From Rugalucina vietnamica (Eukaryota; Mollusca; Bivalvia; Lucinida; Lucinidae): a DNA stretch of 64,000 nucleotides. The DNA is taken from NCBI GenBank assembly GCA_964017185.1, contig OZ024883.1:40850395-40914394 (forward strand). Reading direction: 5' to 3'. Under the pieces are notes generated by a model that saw only the letters and a program-made list of their open reading frames with translations, had not been told where the DNA came from and did no database searches. This document shows, in pieces, positions 33,669 to 46,019 of the stretch (its first letter is position 1; each line of letters starts with the position of its first letter). The translations under genes were made by a program, and so were the position numbers.

Positions 33669-34450
33669 TTATATGTTTGGCTTTAATTATATTAGGTATG
33701 TTAGTCTACAACCTAAGGACTGCAGGTAATAATTGGCCCCTAACAGATTGTAATAGACAGCTACTGACTGTTCATAATCTGATGCTGTCAATAGGGGTCA
33801 TTATAAAACCATAAAACTGATAAGGATTCCAGGTAATAATTTAGGGTACATAATAAACAGCTACTGTTATATGCATATAAATTTACTTAGTACAATTTAC
33901 AAAAAGAAACAAAACGTTGTCATATTGCATGACATAATTATGCAAATATTTTTCTGGTGAAAATAATGTATTTTCAAAATCTAAATGTTTTTGAGGGTAT
34001 GAACAGCAGCTGAGTTTCATTGCAAGCTGAATGTGGTGATAATTTTAGGAGAAAATTCGTGAAAGACATTAAATTCCTCCAAAAGTATGATTTAAAGATT
34101 AATTAAGATCAGTTTGCTTTCAGTGTATATAGTCCATGTGGACCAGCAAAGTTTTCAGAATAACACAAAATTAATAAAATACATAAAATAGAAAATCCTG
34201 AGAACAGTCACCTGAGGTTTGGCTCAGTTTTTTACCCCAAAATTTGTTTTTCCAGCATTTTTAATGTGTTGTCAAATGTTTTAATCACAAAATGCAAATT
34301 TTCATAAAGAAAATGTTGTCCAATAACAAAATTTTATAACACTGTTGTATCTAAACCAATGCCCGTAGCTTAAATCAGTTTTCTGCTCCAAGTGTGCAAC
34401 CTAAAGGACAACATTTTAAGCAATAAAAAATTTTGGTAAATAATTGTGAT
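33669..34450. other. no gene seen
   Basis: AT-rich. A scrap of family A end (GAGAACAGTCACCTGAGG) occurs near 34200. Nothing else recognised. Confidence 0.4.
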
Positions 34451-34503
34451 TTTATGCCCCCAACTTTGAAAAAGTTGGAAGGGCATATTGCTTTTGGATT
34501 GTC

Positions 34504-34546
<43 letters not shown>

Positions 34547-35450
34547 ACTTTTGAATGGAGCATGTCATGGAGTTGAAATTTCATGTGTGTATTCCTCATG
34601 AAAAAATAGTTGACTCGTATTTTTTTCTTGTCCGAGTTATGCTTCTTCTCTGAGTTATTTCCCTTTGAAAACAAAATTTGAAAATCTTGTGTGCAAGATA
34701 TCTCGAATAGTATGTAACTGGTTGGGGCTGATGAGTAGATGACCTGATTAACTTTTGAGAACTTTCTGTCAAATTTTGACAAAAATACAGAATTTTTAAA
34801 TTTTGATTGATTTTCCCACTTTTCGGTGAAATTTGAAACTTTTGAACAGTGAATGCTAGGGTTTTGAAATTTCATATACAGATTCCTCATGAAAAAATAG
34901 TTGACCCATATTTTTTTCATGTCCAAGTTATGCCCCTTTTCTGAGTTATATCCCTTTGAAAACAAGATATCTCAAAAAGTATTTGAGCTAGAGCCTTCAT
35001 ATTTGGTATACTGGTTGGGGCTGAGGAGTAGATGAACTGATTAACTTTTGAGAACTTTCTGTCAAATTTTGACAAAAATATGGAATTTTGATTATTTTTT
35101 CCACTTTTCGGTGAAATTTGAAACTTTTGAACGATGAATGTTAGGGTTTTGAAATTTCATAAACAGATTCCTTATGAAAAAATAGTTGACCCGTACTTTT
35201 GTTCATGTTCAAGTTATACGCCTTTTTGGAGTTATGCCCCTTTTAAAACAAAATTTGAAAATCTTGTGTGCAAGATATCTCAAAAAAGTATTTAAGCTAG
35301 AGCCTTCATATTTGGTACACTGGTTCCAGGGGCTGAGAAGAAGATCACCTGATTAACTTTTGAGAACTTTCCGTCAAGTTTGACAAAATTACTCCATTTT
35401 GAAATGTTTACTCCATTTCTAACTTATCTGCATAAAGCTTACATTCTGTT
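34451..35450 (+). mobile_element. Family D repeat, copy 2
   Basis: Starts TTATGCCCCCAACTTTGAAA with complementary AGTTGGAAGGGCAT, then TCTGTCTGTG and (GT)n, then three units of roughly 290-300 bp, each with TTGAAATTTCAT, GTTGACCCGTA-like and AGAACTTTCTGTCAAATTTT phrases. The apparent 196-codon minus-strand frame is a repeat artefact. Confidence 0.65.
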
Positions 35451-36199
35451 TCTAGATCGAGGTCAAAACAGGCAACCGAACAGTTTCTTCAGGAAATTAC
35501 ATTTCTAGTTAACCAAAAATCACAGATTTCTGAAAGTGCATTTTAGACATAAAAGTATTGACATTTCTATTATCAAAACAGTTTTGCAGAGCTTTGAATG
35601 AACCAGTAAGAGGGGATGAATGACAGAATTGGAGGGTAGGCAGCAGTGATATCCGGTGTTAATTGAGAATTATAGCTAAAGTGAATTTGTCTAAGCACCT
35701 CAAACAATCTCCGTTCTGATTTAACAGAAGCAATCAGAAAATGATAAGAAATTTAGAGGTTTGTCTAAAGAAGAGGATAGTTTAACGACTCTCAATACTA
35801 CTGAAAAAGACAACTCATTACTGTATCGAGCTTAAAAAAAACACGAGTTGTCATTCTTCGGCAGGCGCAATGTTTGTTATATGACAGTGGCTATTTTGCC
35901 GGACCCGGCTTTTTTGGCAAAATAGCCCATAGGAGCTATTTTGTTGGACCCGGCAATTTTGCTGGACCAAAAACTTATTTCATATTTTATATCGGTATAT
36001 ATTTTTTTAACTCTACATTATTTTTTTTTATTTTATTTATATATTTATTTGAGACGTTAATGTTTTTAAGGTTGGGATAAAGGTACAGAAATATTGATAA
36101 AAGTCTTTATTCAGATACATAATTATGGGAGTCACAGTATGAATGGCATCCTGAAGGAGCTATATTGGTGCCACTGTTCATTTGGTTAAAATAATAATA
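35451..36199. other. AT-rich DNA with a short GCCGGACCCGGC tandem
   Basis: 35886-35975 has three spaced copies of GCTATTTTG(C/T)(C/T)GGACCCGGC-like bases. The remainder is AT-rich without genes. Confidence 0.4.
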
Positions 36200-36310
36200 A
36201 GCTACTGACCGGCCATCTGATCACTGGTTAACCGCTCAAGTCTGAGCCTGCCCAGGAAAAGTGGTATAGTCAAACAATCCATACATATAAGCCTTATTGG
36301 CTTAGTTTAA
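36200..36310 (+). repeat. dispersed repeat, second copy of 18039-18160
   Basis: GGCCATCTGATCACTGGTTA, TCTGAGCCTGCC, AGGAAAAGTGG and ATAAGCCTTA in the same order as at 18 kb. Confidence 0.55.
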
Positions 36311-36429
36311 GAAGCACATTTTGAGTGTCATGACATCCTAATGTTGGGTAAAAGTCCCATAAAATGGAGGTAATGTCCCGTCATGACCTTTGCTGTTGAC
36401 ACATAAAGCATCAATGCAAACAAACAAAC

Positions 36430-36654
36430 AAATGATAATAATAATAGTCTTTATTTTGAGAGGGTAACACATTTAGTTACAAAACTAATCTTCCATGAGG
36501 CCCTATAATAAATATTTGTTTACATGAAACATACACAATTTACATATAAAGCAAAAATCATTTCAAAAGGAAAAAGCAAGCATGCATAGAGCTGTACTGG
36601 CATAAACAGAATGCTGCACACCTCAAAATTATAATGATCCATATAAACACAGAT

Positions 36655-36711
<57 letters not shown>

Positions 36712-36880
36712 AAAGAATAGAGAGAAGAAAAAAAAACAACATACATTTACATATGCACAGAAGAATTATGAATTGAAAAGTTGAGGTTCTTTCAACCACT
36801 TGGAATTTGTGAGTGCTATCAAGTGATTTCAAACTTGATGGTACGGTTGGCTATTCCAAATGATGGGTCCATAGTATGCT
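36430..36880 (-). mobile_element. probable retroposon 3' end with (CA)n
   Basis: ATAATAATAATAGTCTTTATT at the left edge is the reverse complement of a LINE/SINE-style tail. The (CA)n run at 36658-36708 lies inside. No ORF survives; the Cys-Val repeats on the minus strand are from the microsatellite. Confidence 0.4.
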
Positions 36881-37012
36881 AAACTCTGTTTAAAAATTTC
36901 TAATGAATGTTCTGATAATGATCTTAGAGTAGGCAAATTTTCGGTATCCTTTGATGAAAAAAATTGTTGATATAGGGTGGGCATTCATTTTTAGAGACCT
37001 TGTACATAAACT

Positions 37013-38058
37013 TCCTGTACGAAAATGTACAGCAATACTTCAACAATACTTTAGCTGTAAAGTAAAGCAAGATTCTTGGCAGGAAATTGTCTTTTTCAAG
37101 CTATAATGACAACAATACTTCAGCTATAATCTTAGGTAAAATATTTAAATTAGCAAGAATCTTGTCAAAAAATATTGCAATAATTCTAGCCAAAATATTG
37201 CCAGGATTCTTGCTATGGAAAATTATGGCCATAATTAATGCTCAAATTATTGCAATATTTTTTTCAAAAAGTATGGCAATATTTTTTTCAAAAAGTTTAG
37301 CAAAACTTTTTCAAAAAATATTGCAATAATTTGCTCATACATGTGTGTGTATATTGATATTCACACAAAGACCTTGACATTTTATTTCAAATTTTCAACA
37401 CACTTCATAGCATATAGAAGAAGACATGTAACAGAACATGAAGCATGCTAATTTAGGGAGATAAGTTTCCAAAGCAACATCTTAGCTAAAGATGACCAGT
37501 CTTAGCCAGTTTGTTGAATAAAATTGGTGCCCAACTTCAAACACTCTAAAATTTAAAATTTGTTTGCCAGAGTAGGTGGGTGGGGTATTATAAACATTTA
37601 ATCAATATAGAACTTGAAATTGTTAATTGAAATTGCTTTTTAAAACATGCATAAAACACACTAACCTTCATATATCCATTTCATGCAAAATGTTGTTAAC
37701 TTTTTCTTCAAATTATAGAAAATTTAAGCTTATTTAACTTGGAGCACATTTCTTCAGTCCTTAGATTTAAACAGCATGTGTATTTACTGTGTGTTAATCT
37801 CAAGTTAACCTCCAAAACTATGATGCAACAGGAAGTTATTACTCAGCACCTTTTCCTCTGTTTTATGGCAATATTTTCAGTGGTAGTTTTTCTCCCAAAT
37901 TCTTGCTAAACTTTTGTTCAAATTATTACAATATTTTTACTCATTTTATTGCAATATATTATTATTGTTGTAATATTGCTATAAAATCAAATTTTAGCAA
38001 GAATCTTGTTGATATATTGCAACAGTATAGCTGTAGTATTGTAGTATTTTTCGTACGG
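37013..38058. mobile_element. 1.05-kb TIR element with CGTACGAAAA ends
   Basis: Left end CCTGTACGAAAATGTACAGC and AATACTTCAACAATAC; right end complement CCCGTACGAAAAATACTACA and ATACTACAGCTATAC. Both subterminal regions repeat AGCAAGAATCTTG and TGCAATA motifs. No coding frame except AT-rich chance ones. Likely non-autonomous. Confidence 0.6.
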
Positions 38059-38547
38059 GTTATCTCTTCTAAGATACAGCCTATCATAAACAGTTAATAT
38101 TTTTACTTCTTCCATACTTTCTAATATATTTTCAACATTATAGTCCAGGATATTTCACAGGCGGAATATTCTGTTAAGAATTCCTGGCAAGTTCCACCCT
38201 AACAGTATTACAATAGTCATGTGAGGCTGAATGTATGATTTTATAAAATTGTACTCTGTGGGGAATTAATAACCCCTAATGGTGCAATATGGCCCAGAGA
38301 TCAAAGGACTGTCATAATGGGGTGATTACCTTATCTCTGCAGGGGGGTGAGGGGAGCAATGGCCCCTAAAGGATAATACCTGTGATCCACTGTGTATTGG
38401 TTTTATGATCCTTGATAACCTGTACAATAAAACCACCTCCCACTCACCCTACCTGTATTCAGAGTCAATGTCAGGCCACCAGGTTTTCTTGTGCACTGTC
38501 CCTTATCATTGTTCAGCTAATGATCCTTTTAGACAGGGATATATGTA
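38059..38547. other. no feature seen
   Basis: Non-coding, moderately AT-rich, no repeats recognised. Confidence 0.4.
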
Positions 38548-39304
38548 AAGTCCAATTCGCATGTGCAAAAAATACATGCATGTAAATATACTCCGGTGTG
38601 TAAATATACTCCGGTGTGCAAATCAACCTGTGAGTAAATTTAAATTGCGTTCACATGGGTTTTATCACCAGGAGTATTTTTGTATGTAAATTTATCATTT
38701 CTGGATTAAAACCTGTTAATTTAAGTTTCTGTATTTGCAAAACAAGAAGAGGCTGCTTCAATGTGTTCTTGTAGACTTTGGCAGCAGAAGAAAATCATGT
38801 AATGGTCAGGCATACCCGTAGCAGTTATACAGTTCCCTTCTGTCATCCTTTCACAAGGAATCACTGTTAAAATGCCCAAAGAATCTCACCAAGAATGATG
38901 AAGAAATAGTGTGGTTGTTTGCACTCCATATGATCTAAAATGAGATGAATGGCAATAAACTCTTACTAAAGCAAGAATGTCAACAGTTTCAGCAACTGTC
39001 ATATATCAGTTATGAACAAAGAATGTGAAAATTTGTTATCTAAAAGCACAATAATGACTTGAAATAAAAATACTCATGGGTAAATTTTACTTTGCGTTCG
39101 CATGGGACAAAATAGTAAATTTACATGTGTGTATTTGTAAAAATAAAATTTGCATCTGGTCAGACCCTGGAGTAAATTTAACCATATGTAAATATACTCT
39201 GGTGTGTATTTGCGTTCGCATGCACCATTTGCTTACCCCAAGTAAAATTTGCACACTGGAGTATATTTACACGCGTGTATTTTTGGGCCATGCGAACTGG
39301 ACTT
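38548..39304. mobile_element. 0.76-kb TIR element with AAGTCCA(A/G)TTCGCATG ends
   Basis: Left AAGTCCAATTCGCATGTGC and TAAATATACTCCGGTGTG; the right end complement reads AAGTCCAGTTCGCATGGCC and TAAATATACTCCAGTGTG. The inverted match continues for about 65 bp. Internal TTGCGTTCGCATG and TTGCGTTCACATG repeats add subterminal copies. No ORF. Confidence 0.65.
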
Positions 39305-40440
39305 AAGAGAATCACATAAGAAAAGGAGAAAAGGTTAAAACCAGAATACTCACTAGCGTTGTATTGATGATCAATTTATATAAACCATTGGTTTGCTGTC
39401 CAGGGATTGATGGTCGATCGTGATTTTGTCATAATCATAATTCCATATAGTGTGAAATTTTGTTTTAAAAATGCTGGGTCCATCTGCTAAAATAGTTCAG
39501 TAGTTTTTTTCAAATTAACAAGGAACCAACATAGGTTGTAATCACTATTGTAACAAGTTTATCACTATCGTAACAAGTTTAACCATTCAGGACAAAGTCA
39601 GTTATTAACTTAAATGTTTGAATTTTTTTAATTTAGCAGAACCAGAACTAAGACTGGAGGTGTTCATTATATTATTATTATTATTATTATTATTGATATT
39701 TTTGAATTTGGCACACATTGTTTAGTTCAAACAGGGCATGTAGCTTATGAGACTCTGATATGCCCTTGACAGAGTCAAATTATCACAAAATTTTGGGATA
39801 CTATCACAGTGAAGTCAGTGAACTTTTTTACCATTGTCCATATCTGAAAAAAAAAATGTAATCATAATGTCCAATATCCTCAAACTAAAGTGACATCTTT
39901 CACAGTATTCTGATGTTTTTTATCTTTAATTTTCACACCTTTAATCTTGATTTTTGAAACATGTAATTTCAAATTATGACATGTTTCAGGTAGATTATGA
40001 CATGTCTCACCTGACAGGTGAGGTATTGCAAGTTATTCACACCTCTGATTGTATATATTACACTTCCCTAATCAAACGGTTTATATTACCAGCAAAAGCC
40101 TCTACCTGTCTTGCCAGTCTATCATCTTAATTGTTTGGGGTGGGGGTAATTCATATGATCTTCTAGTGTATTGGGAATATGCGTAATCTTCATTTCAACT
40201 GTGCTTGAAAATATATGATTTTGGATTAATTCAGATTACTTATCTGATCATGTTTACTTAATTTATGTTGAAGGATAAGCCAATCACTAAACCATTGGCA
40301 TAATTTATTTACAAAGAAACTCTGACATCCACATTGGATACTTATCATAAAGAATACAATTGGTTTGTCCATTTTACACAATTATCCACAATTATAACCA
40401 TATGAGCTCGAAAACTACTTCTAGAATCAAGTCTGGTTTG
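39305..40440. other. no gene; (ATT)n at 39668-39695
   Basis: AT-rich non-coding DNA with a short trinucleotide run. Nothing else recognised. Confidence 0.4.
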
Positions 40441-40654
40441 AAATGTTTCAAACTCTTGTTACCCTGACTAACCCAAAAACATACTCCTTCATAGAAATAC
40501 ACACAGTATTAGCATAAAGAGTCAAATTTGAGAAATTTGCAACCCTTCTAGCCTTGAAATGATACCACTACCTTAGCCTTACTTAAAACCATGCAACCCA
40601 AACACACACCCTAGAAATTTACCTCTAATCTGCGTAATATAGTATATGGGTCTG

Positions 40655-43600
40655 GTTTCAAATATTTGCAATGCATGTAATCTTTCATAACCCTTGTAAC
40701 CCTGCAACCCAATCACAAACCCCTCAGAATTCATCACTCCACTGCATATACTATAAGGATTCTGATTTTAAAAAAATTGCAACCCATGTAACCTTTTGTA
40801 ACCCTTGTAACCCTGCAACCCAAACACACACCCCTCAGAATTCAACTCTCCACTGCATAAAGTATAAGGATTCTGATTTTAAAAATTTGCAACCCATGTA
40901 ACCTTTCGTAACCCTTGTAACCCTGCAATCCAAACACATACCCCTCAGAATTCATCTCTCCACTGCATATAGTATAAGGATTCTCATTTAAAAAAAATTG
41001 CAACCCATGTAACCTTTCGCAACCCTTGTAACCCTGCAACCCAAACACATACCCCTCAGAATTCATCTCTCCACTGCATATAGTATAGGGATTCTGATTT
41101 AAAAAAATTGCAACCCATGTAACCTTTCGCAACCCTTGTAACCCTGCAACCCAAACACATACCCCTCAGAATTCATCTCTCCACTGCATATAGTATAAGG
41201 ATTCTCATTTAAAAAAATTTGCAACCCATGTAACCTTTCGCAACCCTTGTAACCCTGCAACCCAAACCCATACCCCTCAGAATTCATCTCTCCACTGCAT
41301 ATAGTATAAGGATTCTGATTTTAAAAATTTGCAACCCAGGTAACCTTTTGTAACCCTTGTAACCCTGCAACCCAAACACATACCCCCCAGAATTCATCTC
41401 TCCACTGCATATAGTATAAGAATTCTGATTTTAAAAATTTTGCAACCCATGTAACCTTTCGCAACCCTTGTAACCCTGCAACCCAAACACATACCCCTCA
41501 GAATTCATCTCTCCACTGCATATAGTATAAGGATTCTGATTTTAAAAAAATTGCAACCCATGTAACCTTTCGCAACCCTTGTAACCCTGCAACCCAAACA
41601 CATACCCCTCAGAATTCATCTCTCCACTGCATATAGTATAAGGATTCTGATTTTAAAAATTTGCAACCCATGTAACCTTTTGTAACCCTTGTAACCCTGC
41701 AACCCAAACACATACCCCTCAGAATTCATCTGTCCACTGCATATAGTATAAGGATTCTGATTTAAAAAAAATTGCAACCCATGTAACCTTTCGCAACCCT
41801 TGTAACCCTGCAACCCAAACACATACCCCTCAGAATTCATCTCTCCACTGCATATAGTATAAGGATTCGCATTTAAAAAAATTTGCAACCCATGTAACCT
41901 TTCGCAACCCTTGTAACCCTGCAACCCAAACACATACCCCTCAGAATTCATCTCTCCACTGCATATAGTATAAGGATTCTGATTTTAAAAATTTGCAACC
42001 CATGTAACCTTTTGTAACCCTTGTAACCCTGCAACCCAAACACATACCCCACAGAATTCATCTCTCCACTGCATATAGTATAAGAATTCTGATTTTAAAA
42101 ATTTTGCAACCCATGTAACCTTTCGCAACCCTTGTAACCCTGCAACCCAAACACATACCCCTCAGAATTCATCTCTCCACTGCATATAGTATAAGGATTC
42201 TGATTTAAAAAAAAATGCAACCCATGTAACCTTTCGCAACCCTTGTAACCCTGCAACCCAAACACATACCCCTCAGAATTCATCTCTCCACTGCATATAG
42301 TATAAGGATTCTGATTTTAAAAATTTGCAACCCATGTAACCTTTTGTAACCCTTGTAACCCTGCAACCCAAACACATACCCCTCAGAATTCATCTGTCCA
42401 CTGCATATAGTATAAGGATTCTGATTTAAAAAAAATTGCAACCCATGTAACCTTTCGCAACCCTTGTAACCCTGCAACCCAAACACATACCCCTCAGAAT
42501 TCATCTCTCCACTGCATATAGTATAAGGATTCGCATTTAAAAAAATTTGCAACCCATGTAACCTTTCGCAACCCTTGTAACCCTGCAACCCAAACACATA
42601 CCCCTCAGAATTCATCTCTCCACTGCATATAGTATAAGGATTCTGATTTTAAAAATTTGCAACCCATGTAACCTTTTGTAACCCTTGTAACCCTGCAACC
42701 CAAACACATACCCCACAGAATTCATCTCTCCACTGCATATAGTATAAGAATTCTGATTTTAAAAATTTTGCAACCCATGTAACCTTTCGCAACCCTTGTA
42801 ACCCTGCAACCCAAACACATACCCCTCAGAATTCATCTCTCCACTGCATATAGTATAAGGATTCTGATTTTAAAAAAATTGCAACCCATGTAACCTTTCG
42901 CAACCCTTGTAACCCTGCAACCCAAACACATACCCCTCAGAATTCATCTCTCCACTGCATATAGTGTAAGGATTCTGATTTTAAAAATTTGCAACCCATG
43001 TAACCTTTTGTAACCCTTGTAACCCTGCAACCCAAACACATACCCCTCAGAATTCATCTCTCCACTGCATATAGTATAAGGATTCTCATTTAAAAAAATT
43101 TGCAACCCATGTAACCTTTCGCAACCCTTGTAACCCTGCAACCCAAACACATACCCCTCAGAAGTCATCTCTCCACTGCATATAGTATAAGAATTCTGAT
43201 TTTAAAAATTTTGCAACCCATGTAACCTTTTGTAACCCTTGTAACCCTGCAACCTAAACACATACCCCTCAGAATTCATCTCTCCACTGCATATAGTATA
43301 AGGATTCTCATTTAAAAAAATTTGCAACCCATGTAACCTTTCGCAACCCTTGTAACCCTGCAACCCAAACACATACCCCTCAGAATTCATCTCTCCACTG
43401 CATATAGTATAAGGATTCTCATTTAAAAAAATTTGCAACCCATGTAACCTTTCGCAACCCTTGTAACCCTGCAACCCAAACACATACCCCTCAGAATTCA
43501 TCTCTCCACTGCATATAGTATAAGGATTCTGATTTTAAAAATTTGCAACCCATGTAACCTTTTGTAACCCTTGTAACCCTGCAACCCAAACACATACCCC

Positions 43601-44990
43601 CCAGAATTCATCTCTCCACTGCATATAGTATAAGAATTCTGATTTTAAAAATTTTGCAACCCATGTAACCTTTCGCAACCCTTGTAACCCTGCAACCCAA
43701 ACACATACCCCTCAGAATTCATCTCTCCACTGCATATAGTATAAGGATTCTGATTTTGAAAAAATTGCAACCCATGTAACCTTTCGCAACCCTTGTAACC
43801 CTGCAACCCAAACACATACCCCTCAGAATTCATCTCTCCACTGCATATAGTATAAGGATTCTGATTTTAAAAATTTGCAACCCATGTAACCTTTTGTAAC
43901 CCTTGTAACCCTGCAACCCAAACACATACCCCTCAGAATTCATCTCTCCACTGCATATAGTATAAGGATTCTCATTTAAAAAAATTTGCAACCCATGTAA
44001 CCTTTTGCAACCCTTGTAACCCTGCAACCCAAACACATACCCCTCAGAATTCATCTCTCCACTGTATATAGTATAAGGATTCTGATTTTAAAAATTTGCA
44101 ACCCATGTAACCTTTTGTAACCCTTGTAACCCTGCAACCCAAACACATACCCCCCAGAATTCATCTCTCCACTGCATATAGTATAAGAATTCTGATTTTA
44201 AAAATTTTGCAACCCATGTAACCTTTCGCAACCCTTGTAACCCTGCAACCCAAACACATACCCCTCAGAATTCATCTCTCCACTGCATATAGTATAAGGA
44301 TTCTGATTTTAAAAAAATTGCAACCCATGTAACCTTTCGCAACCCGTGTAACCCTGCAACCCAAACACATACCCCTCAGAATTCATCTCTCCACTGCATA
44401 TAGTATAAGGATTCTGATTTTAAAAATTTGCAACCCATGTAACCTTTTGTAACCCTTGTAACCCTGCAACCCAAACACATACCCCTCAGAATTCATCTGT
44501 CCACTGCATATAGTATAAGGATTCTGATTTTAAAAATTTGCAACCCATGTAACCTTTCGCAACCCTTGTAACCCTGCAACCCAAACACATACCCCTCAGA
44601 ATTCATCTCTCCACTGTATATAGTATAAGAATTCTGATTTTAAAAATTTTGCAACCCATGTAACCTTTCGCAACCCTTGTAACCCTGCAACCCAAACACA
44701 TACCCCTCAGAATTCATCTCTCCACTGTATATAGTATAAGAATTCTGATTTTAAAAATTTTGCAACCCATGTAACCTTTCGCAACCCTTGTAACCCTGCA
44801 ACCCAAACACATACCCCTCAGAATTCATCTCTCCACTGCATATAGTATAAGGATTCTGATTTTAAAAAATTTGCAACCCATGTAACCTTTTGTAACCCTT
44901 GCAACCCTGCAACCCAAACACACACCCCTCTGAATTCATCACTCTATAGCATATAATATAAAGATTCTGATTTTTAAAAAAACTGTAACC
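40655..44990. repeat. 110.7-bp minisatellite, about 39 units, with higher-order repeats
   Basis: The AATTCAT marker recurs at 40730, 40841, 40951, 41062, 41172, 41283 and so on to 44935: 38 intervals averaging 110.7 bp. Each unit has CAACCCATGTAACCTTT, GTAACCCTTGTAACCCTGC, AACCCAAACACATACCCC and CTCCACTGCATATAGTATAA. Variants differ in the A/T run and in CGCAACCC versus TGTAACCC, and occur in a repeating order; 41616-41951 equals 42280-42615, a 664-bp shift of six units. On the minus strand each unit has GGGTTGCAGGGTTACAAGGG plus a fourth GGG, so it can in principle form a G-quadruplex. Edge units are more diverged, as expected for unequal exchange. Frames across units are artefacts. Confidence 0.95.
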
Positions 44991-45530
44991 CTTTTATTAA
45001 TAAATGCAACCCTTATAACCTCTTGTAACCCTTGTAACCCTGTAACCCAAACAGACACCCATCAGAAAGTCATCTATATACTGCATATCATATGTGGGTC
45101 TGGTTTGAAGTATTTGCAACCCTAGTAACCTTCTGCAACCCTTGTAACCATGCAACCTAAACAAACATCCATTAGAAATTCATCTCTCTTCTGCATATTA
45201 ATTAATTTAATATGTGCAACCCTTGTAACCTACTATAACCCTTGTAACCCTGTAACCCAACTATACCCACCAAAGAAATGCATCTTTAATCTCTTTACTT
45301 AGAATCATTTGCAACCCTTGTAACCTACTGTAACCCATGTAACCCTGTAACCCAGCTAGACCATGCTTAGAATATAGTCCTATATTTGTGCAACAGTACC
45401 TACTGTTACCCTTATAACCATTAATCAATGTTGTTATAATGAAACATTAAAAAGCAGTTAGAAATACTGTAACCATATAACCCTCGTAACCATAGGTTGC
45501 AAAATCGAGTAGTGTGAAAATAGTAGTATT
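44991..45530. repeat. decayed right edge of the array
   Basis: Progressively diverged TGTAACC/TGCAACC-rich units to about 45500, then GGTTGCAAAATCGAG and GTGAAAATAGTAGTA, which also adjoin the short TAACCC cluster at 13853-13925 in the opposite orientation. Confidence 0.7.
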
Positions 45531-45654
45531 TTTAGGACATATCTATCTTCCCGTGCGAAATTGGAAAATATGAATTTAAAAGGTTTGCATCTCAGTCAAA
45601 AGATGAAATATTCCCACGGTATAAATCATAAATCAACGTTCAATAATTTCCGTG

Positions 45655-45865
45655 CCGCCGCGGCGGTGTGCCTAATGGATAGCGTTTTTGCTTAGCAATC
45701 AAGAGTTCGAGGGTTCGAAACCCGGCTGGTACATATGCCTGTCGTGTTGGTGACAAATGTTCACCCTGACGTAATAAAGGCAGGGAGCTGTTAACCTGGG
45801 GTATAACAGTTCCCTGATAAAGGCAAACGGCCCATAGGGTGTAACATTAATTAATAAAAGAAAAT
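45655..45865 (+). mobile_element. tRNA-derived SINE with 13-bp target duplication
   Basis: A box region GTGTGCCTAATGGATAGC, B box GGTTCGAAACC at 45712-45722, body GGGAGCTGTTAACCTGGGG, tail ending AATTAATAAAAG. AATAATTTCCGTG is repeated exactly on both sides (45642-45654 and 45866-45878), so the insertion is recent and its limits are exact. The tRNA-like head lacks a paired 3' acceptor arm, so it is not a tRNA gene. Confidence 0.9.
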
Positions 45866-45943
45866 AATAATTTCCGTGTTTGAATCAATTTTTGACTTTT
45901 ATAAAATACATGAAGAAACGGGTATATCTTTAAGCCGTTATTT

Positions 45944-45992
<49 letters not shown>
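45944..45992. repeat. (CT)n microsatellite
   Basis: About 24 uninterrupted CT repeats. Confidence 0.95.
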
Positions 45993-45995
<3 letters not shown>

Positions 45996-46019
45996 GAGCA
46001 CATGCTTTAAATTTGTTTT

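Noticed and set aside
34375..34965. 196-codon minus-strand ORF
   Set aside because: It spans tandem units and the (GT)n of family D, with a Thr-His run from the microsatellite.
36520..36832. Cys-Val repeat proteins
   Set aside because: Encoded by (CA)n on the minus strand.
40842..44054. Minus-strand ORFs with a 37-residue repeat (NSEGYVFGLQGYKG...)
   Set aside because: A 111-bp unit keeps one frame open; 110-bp units break it. No start context or conservation supports coding.
40655..44990. CRISPR array
   Set aside because: Whole 110-bp units are conserved with no unique spacers, and the DNA is eukaryotic.
40655..45530. Interstitial telomere
   Set aside because: TAACCC strings occur but are separated by TTG/TGC and embedded in a complex 110-bp unit; there is no run of TTAGGG.
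5108..45865. tRNA genes at 5.2, 25.9 and 45.7 kb
   Set aside because: A and B boxes are present but acceptor pairing is lost and the bodies continue as SINEs; one has a 13-bp target duplication.
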